DNA of 11,032 bases from Thalassiosira profunda (Eukaryota; Bacillariophyta; Thalassiosirophyceae; Thalassiosirales; Thalassiosiraceae), in assembly GCA_036939355.1 (NCBI GenBank), contig JALLAP010000690.1, positions 1-11,032 on the forward strand, read 5' to 3'. A program made the translations under genes and the position numbers. Numbering within the stretch: position 1 is the first letter of the stretch; each line of letters begins with the position of its first letter. Below the pieces are notes generated by a model. That model was not told the DNA's origin. It made no database searches and was given only the letters and a program-made list of their open reading frames with translations. Positions 8,121 through 11,032 of this stretch are shown piece after piece.

Positions 8121-8466
8121 CAATTGGGCACCCCGCCACACCGAACGACGACTTGTGCCGCAGGGGGCGCAGGGATGGCGTGCTTGCTGCGGGTGATGAC
8201 TTGGCGGAGCTGCGGCTGGATGGCTGGAGTTGATGTGTTGTGTGCGCGCGTGCGGCGGGCAGAGCTCGTGGTGGGGGGTGCGTGTGGGTATTGTATGGTA
8301 TCACAAGATAGCAGGATAGGTACTATTTGTGACGCGAACTCCTCAATCAACTCCGCCCCTCCTTTCTCGACCCAACCGTGCACAAAATGCACGAGCACAT
8401 CGCGCGAGCTCGCTCGCAACCGTGCCATAAAATCGAAACCTCGCAACCTCAAAGCCATCACCGACC
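8121..8466. promoter_or_regulatory. Divergent intergenic region between mTERF (-) and the 86-aa gene (+)
   Basis: About 345 bp must hold both 5' regions. A 113-codon open frame on the minus strand (8461-8120) fills much of it, but its second half is low complexity and it overlaps the mTERF start in another frame; I do not call it a gene. A 10-bp palindrome GCGAGCTCGC lies near 8405-8414. No clear TATA box. Confidence 0.45.
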
Positions 8467-8727
8467 ATGAACCGCTCCCTGCATTCCTGCACGACGCCGT
8501 GCGACGTCGGCGACAAGGCCGACTGGGACGCGGAATTTGTCACCGTGCGCACAACCAACGCGCTCGCCGCATTCGCCCGGAGGCCGGACACCGAGGCCGT
8601 CGCCGCCGGACGCAAGCTCCTCAAGCGAGATCATCCCAACGTTGTTAGCATTCGTTCCGTCAAGCCGAAGGTCGCGACGATGCACCGCGTCCGGTCCGAG
8701 ATCGACCTCACATCGTGCTGCTCATGA
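8467..8727 (+). CDS. Small unrecognised protein, 86 aa
   Basis: I do not recognise this family. The open frame begins MNRSLHSCTTPCDVGDKADW and ends EIDLTSCCS with a TGA stop. Coding is supported by a strong run of G/C third positions across nearly all codons, an ATG in a reasonable context (ACCATGA) and an in-frame TAA just upstream at 8428-8430. The composition is soluble, mixed charge, with no membrane segment or signal peptide. Two C-x(3)-C or adjacent cysteine groups (N-terminal CTTPC, C-terminal CC) stand out; the terminal CCS resembles, but does not prove, a Rab-type lipidation tail. The middle is basic (RKLLKRDHPNVVSIRSVKPK). It could also be one exon of a larger gene, though no good donor is obvious near the stop. 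Confidence 0.55.
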   Translation: MNRSLHSCTTPCDVGDKADWDAEFVTVRTTNALAAFARRPDTEAVAAGRKLLKRDHPNVVSIRSVKPKVATMHRVRSEIDLTSCCS

Positions 8728-9485
8728 CAAATGAGCCCGCCGAGGCAACAGAACAAAGAATAGATAGAATGCGGCGTCGGCCACTGTGAGATAGGAGCAC
8801 CTCCAGCCGGCGAGAGGAATGCAGTTTTGAATGCGCCGGAAAGTTAGAACCGACACTTCTGTGTGCACCATACTGCTTTGCAATAGCACATAATTCGAAT
8901 GCATCCACTATTCTCTCTCGAAGATTGTTCGCGCATCTCACAAGGATGAGTCAACACACCACCTATCCAACAAATTATTGCAGCGGGTTTATCTCTGCGG
9001 ACTGTATGGAATCAGGCCGTCTTCAAGGTGGTTGCCGAGCATCGACTACGTGAATCCGTACGATGCCAAACTGTGGCTCGCCCGGCCATCACATCACGAG
9101 CCCGTAGGAAGATATCGATGCGCGGCCTGATGAGCATCGGGCAAATGATTTTCTTTGATATGCTCTGTTTGTATGCAATGCAGCGGCTGGAACTGCATCT
9201 ACGGAAACCGACTCATTTGCAACTGCGCGTCAGCTCCACAGTTCGAGCAGGCATTTCAACATCGTCCGGGCTCTAGCTGAGAAACTTACATAAGATGTGC
9301 CGTGCATGATAAACACGATACTCTCGGTATCTACAGAGGTATTATGTTCTAAGTCAGCACAATGCATATGAGTACTTATTTGTTCTTTTTAGCAGATAGT
9401 TTCTATTGTACATGCACCGATGTGCTAGTATAGCTCCATAGCAGCAGACGGCCCTATTCCTCGCGCTTCTCGAGATGGCAGCAGG
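8728..9485. other. Intergenic stretch without a supported gene
   Basis: 758 bp with lower GC than the neighbouring genes. There are short open frames, one of 82 codons from ATG 9028 (stop at 9274-9276) and an ATG-less one at 8894-9130, but none shows the G/C third-position bias of real genes in this window. It contains the 3' regions of the converging 86-aa gene (+) and 153-aa gene (-). The distal part (9290-9440) is AT-rich with ATGCAT-like words. No RNA gene or repeat was recognised. Confidence 0.5.
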
Positions 9486-9947
9486 CTACGCCGCCCGCGC
9501 GGGGCTGCGCCGCGGCCCGTCGTAGGTCTTGGTGGGCACCTCGACGGTCTTGGACGTTATCGCAAGTTGGCCCCGGCGCACGCCGCTCCTCCGCGTCGAA
9601 ATCATCTTCGCCTTGGGCCTGTCGGCCCGGTCGAGCCTCTCCCAGCTCGCCTCGAGCTCCTGCAGCGCCGCGTCTATCTCGTCCTCGAAGTCGGCGTCGT
9701 CGTCGAGCGACATGTCGGCGTCTTGCTCGGGGTGCCGTTCCTTGGCGGACACGCTCTTGCTCGCGAGGGTGAGGCTGTCGAAGATGCCGAAGTCGACGTC
9801 CATCATCATCTCGTCGAGGTGGCCGGGCGGCGAGGGATCTTGATCATTGGCGGCGGCGTCTGCCGCGGGCGGCGCCTCGAGGAGCGCGAGGACGCGGCGG
9901 TCGACGAGCTCGTCGGATGGCGGCTGGACGGGGGCGCTGTTGCACAT
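9486..9947 (-). CDS. Unrecognised acidic protein with basic C-terminus, 153 aa
   Basis: I do not recognise the family. From ATG 9947 the frame reads MCNSAPVQPPSDELVDRRVL and ends RRSPARAA before TAG at 9486-9488. Nearly every codon ends in G or C, strong evidence that it is translated. Residues 1-45 are Ala/Pro-rich; the middle (about 45-110) is acidic and likely helical (DEMMMDVDFGIF, MSLDDDADFEDEIDAALQEL); the last 45 residues are basic (KAKMISTRRSGVRRGQ, then TYDGPRRSPARAA). No signal peptide or membrane segment. The frame stays open upstream to an ATG at 10223, but those codons lose the G/C bias, so 9947 (A at -3) is preferred. The acidic-then-basic layout would fit a nuclear or chromatin-associated adaptor, but this is only a guess. 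Confidence 0.65.
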   Translation of the reverse strand: MCNSAPVQPPSDELVDRRVLALLEAPPAADAAANDQDPSPPGHLDEMMMDVDFGIFDSLTLASKSVSAKERHPEQDADMSLDDDADFEDEIDAALQELEASWERLDRADRPKAKMISTRRSGVRRGQLAITSKTVEVPTKTYDGPRRSPARAA

Positions 9948-11032
9948 GATGGGAGTGGTTGTTTTGATGGCAGGACAAGTGCGCGATGGTGCGAGGATTG
10001 AAATTGTGAGCTGAAGCCGAGCACACTGCACACAATTGCGATGGCGAGCCGAAGACGAGTGCACCGCATGCATTCTTTCCCATCCCAACATTACCCAGCG
10101 GCGTTCCTCGGAGGCGATGCATCTTCTTTCCCACTCAAAAAGGAACGATGATGTCAAACAAGGCCTACGTGGTGCGAGCTTCTCGGGACAAATGATACTG
10201 CCCCGATCGGATTGACATAACAATTTAGACGGGCCTGTGACACTACGACTTGATGCGAGACTGGTTGTCAGATGCCTCTCATTCTAAAACGCCGATGAAA
10301 ACTTCAGGAGAAGAGGCGGCATCCTCTCGCGCGGGTCTGTGATACCTACAGCGGCACAGAGCGACATCAAGCTCCCTGTCGCAGATCCACTGTGCTGGCA
10401 ATCGCGAGTTTGATGTCTCCATCCCTGCAAGTCTGCATGCCTCGACCGTCCCGAGAGGCTCAAAACAACTGTACATTCCTGCTCAGGAAAGGTTGACGCG
10501 GCGAGCAGGCCTAACACAAACTGCATGAGCATTCCGCGGATGCGATGACCTCTGCGATGCCTCCCGTTTTGAGAGAAGAGACGGGAGATAGATCGGCGCT
10601 TCACGAATGCTCGCTCCAAACTCCAAGTGTTTTGAAGCGAGAGTTGTATGCCATGTTTGCAAACGTATGATGGAGGAACATTGAGGGTGGCGTGATGAGA
10701 TGAGCCAAGGGAATGCCAGTCTCAAGAAGCATTTGTTGCAATGCCAGTCTCAAGAAGCATTCTCTCGGCCTCTGCACCGCGTATGAGCAGTTTGGCACAA
10801 TGCGTCAGTCGAAGGAAGGATGATGTCATCTAGAATGAGTTGACGTCGGGCCCATTGCTTTGCCTGCCTCGTTTCCTTCCACAGCAGAGGTGTGTAGATA
10901 CGAGGCGCATAAAATACAACAGTGAACACAATATGTGCACAAGACAGTACAACATTGCAGAGTTGCAAATATTATCTCATCGTCTCTATTACTCTATTAA
11001 TTTTATGCACAGCCGGCCGCGCTCCTTCCTCT
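9948..11032. other. Upstream region of the 153-aa gene and unassigned DNA to the window end
   Basis: About 1.1 kb. The first 200-300 bp should hold the promoter and 5' UTR of the 153-aa gene; it includes a loose repeat of TGCACACAATTGCGATGGCG-like and GAGCCGAAGACGAG-like words (about 10010-10060). Further right several minus-strand open frames of 65-111 codons exist (10279-10968), with no codon bias and no recognisable motif. One tandem duplication is present at 10712-10761. I see no gene, tRNA or mobile-element signature that I can support. Confidence 0.5.
10712..10761. repeat. Tandem duplication of 22 bp with 28-bp period
   Basis: AATGCCAGTCTCAAGAAGCATT occurs at 10712-10733 and 10740-10761, separated by TGTTGC. 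The copies are identical over 22 bp, suggesting a recent local duplication in otherwise non-repetitive, apparently non-coding DNA. Confidence 0.9.

Noticed and set aside
8120..8461. 113-codon minus-strand open frame just upstream of the mTERF gene
   Set aside because: The first half looks somewhat protein-like, but the second half is low complexity, it overlaps the mTERF start in another frame, and it would use up the divergent promoter region.
9028..9276. 82-codon plus-strand open frame
   Set aside because: No G/C third-position bias, no recognisable motif and no good start context; treated as intergenic.
10284..10968. Overlapping minus-strand open frames that might be a transposon remnant
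   Set aside because: I could not match any segment to transposase, integrase or reverse transcriptase motifs. There are no terminal repeats or target-site duplications, and the frames are short and unbiased.

Overview
This window looks like nuclear DNA from a unicellular alga of the stramenopile type, most likely a diatom. The evidence is: GC-rich coding sequence with strong G/C preference at third codon positions; few, short GT-AG introns (209 and 77 nt) that are more AT-rich than the exons; a heat-shock-factor-type regulator with the extended diatom-style DNA-binding domain; an mTERF-like protein whose N-terminus has the signal peptide plus GSAF|TP junction of diatom bipartite plastid targeting; and a GABA-B-like class C receptor. 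The organism call is inference from gene style, not from a search.

Layout, left to right. (1) 1-2820, minus strand: a two-exon class C GPCR with signal peptide, Venus-flytrap (ANF receptor) domain, seven transmembrane segments and a C-terminal coiled coil; it runs off the left edge. (2) 2821-3235: a short divergent promoter region ending in a 45-bp tandem duplication that includes the next gene's start and a tiny upstream ORF. (3) 3236-4408, plus strand: a two-exon membrane-anchored GT92/DUF23-type glycosyltransferase. Its 3' end appears broken by two single-base losses at G runs. (4) 4409-4848: intergenic, with a TACG-rich palindrome. (5) 4849-6783, plus: an intronless HSF-type transcription factor with a (CAG)14 polyglutamine tract. 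(6) 6867-8120, minus: an mTERF-repeat protein with predicted plastid targeting, convergent with the HSF gene. (7) 8467-8727, plus: a small unrecognised 86-aa protein, divergent from the mTERF gene. (8) 9486-9947, minus: an unrecognised 153-aa acidic protein with a basic C-terminus. The remaining stretches, 8728-9485 and 9948-11032, hold no gene I can support beyond short repeats.

The genes do not form an operon or an obvious pathway. They are ordinary, individually transcribed eukaryotic genes: one signalling receptor, one secretory-pathway glycosyltransferase, one nuclear regulator, one organelle gene-expression factor and two orphans. I found no mobile element, CRISPR array, tRNA or rRNA. 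The most useful observations are the probable frame breaks at the end of the glycosyltransferase, the duplication at its start codon, and the two strongly codon-biased orphan genes.
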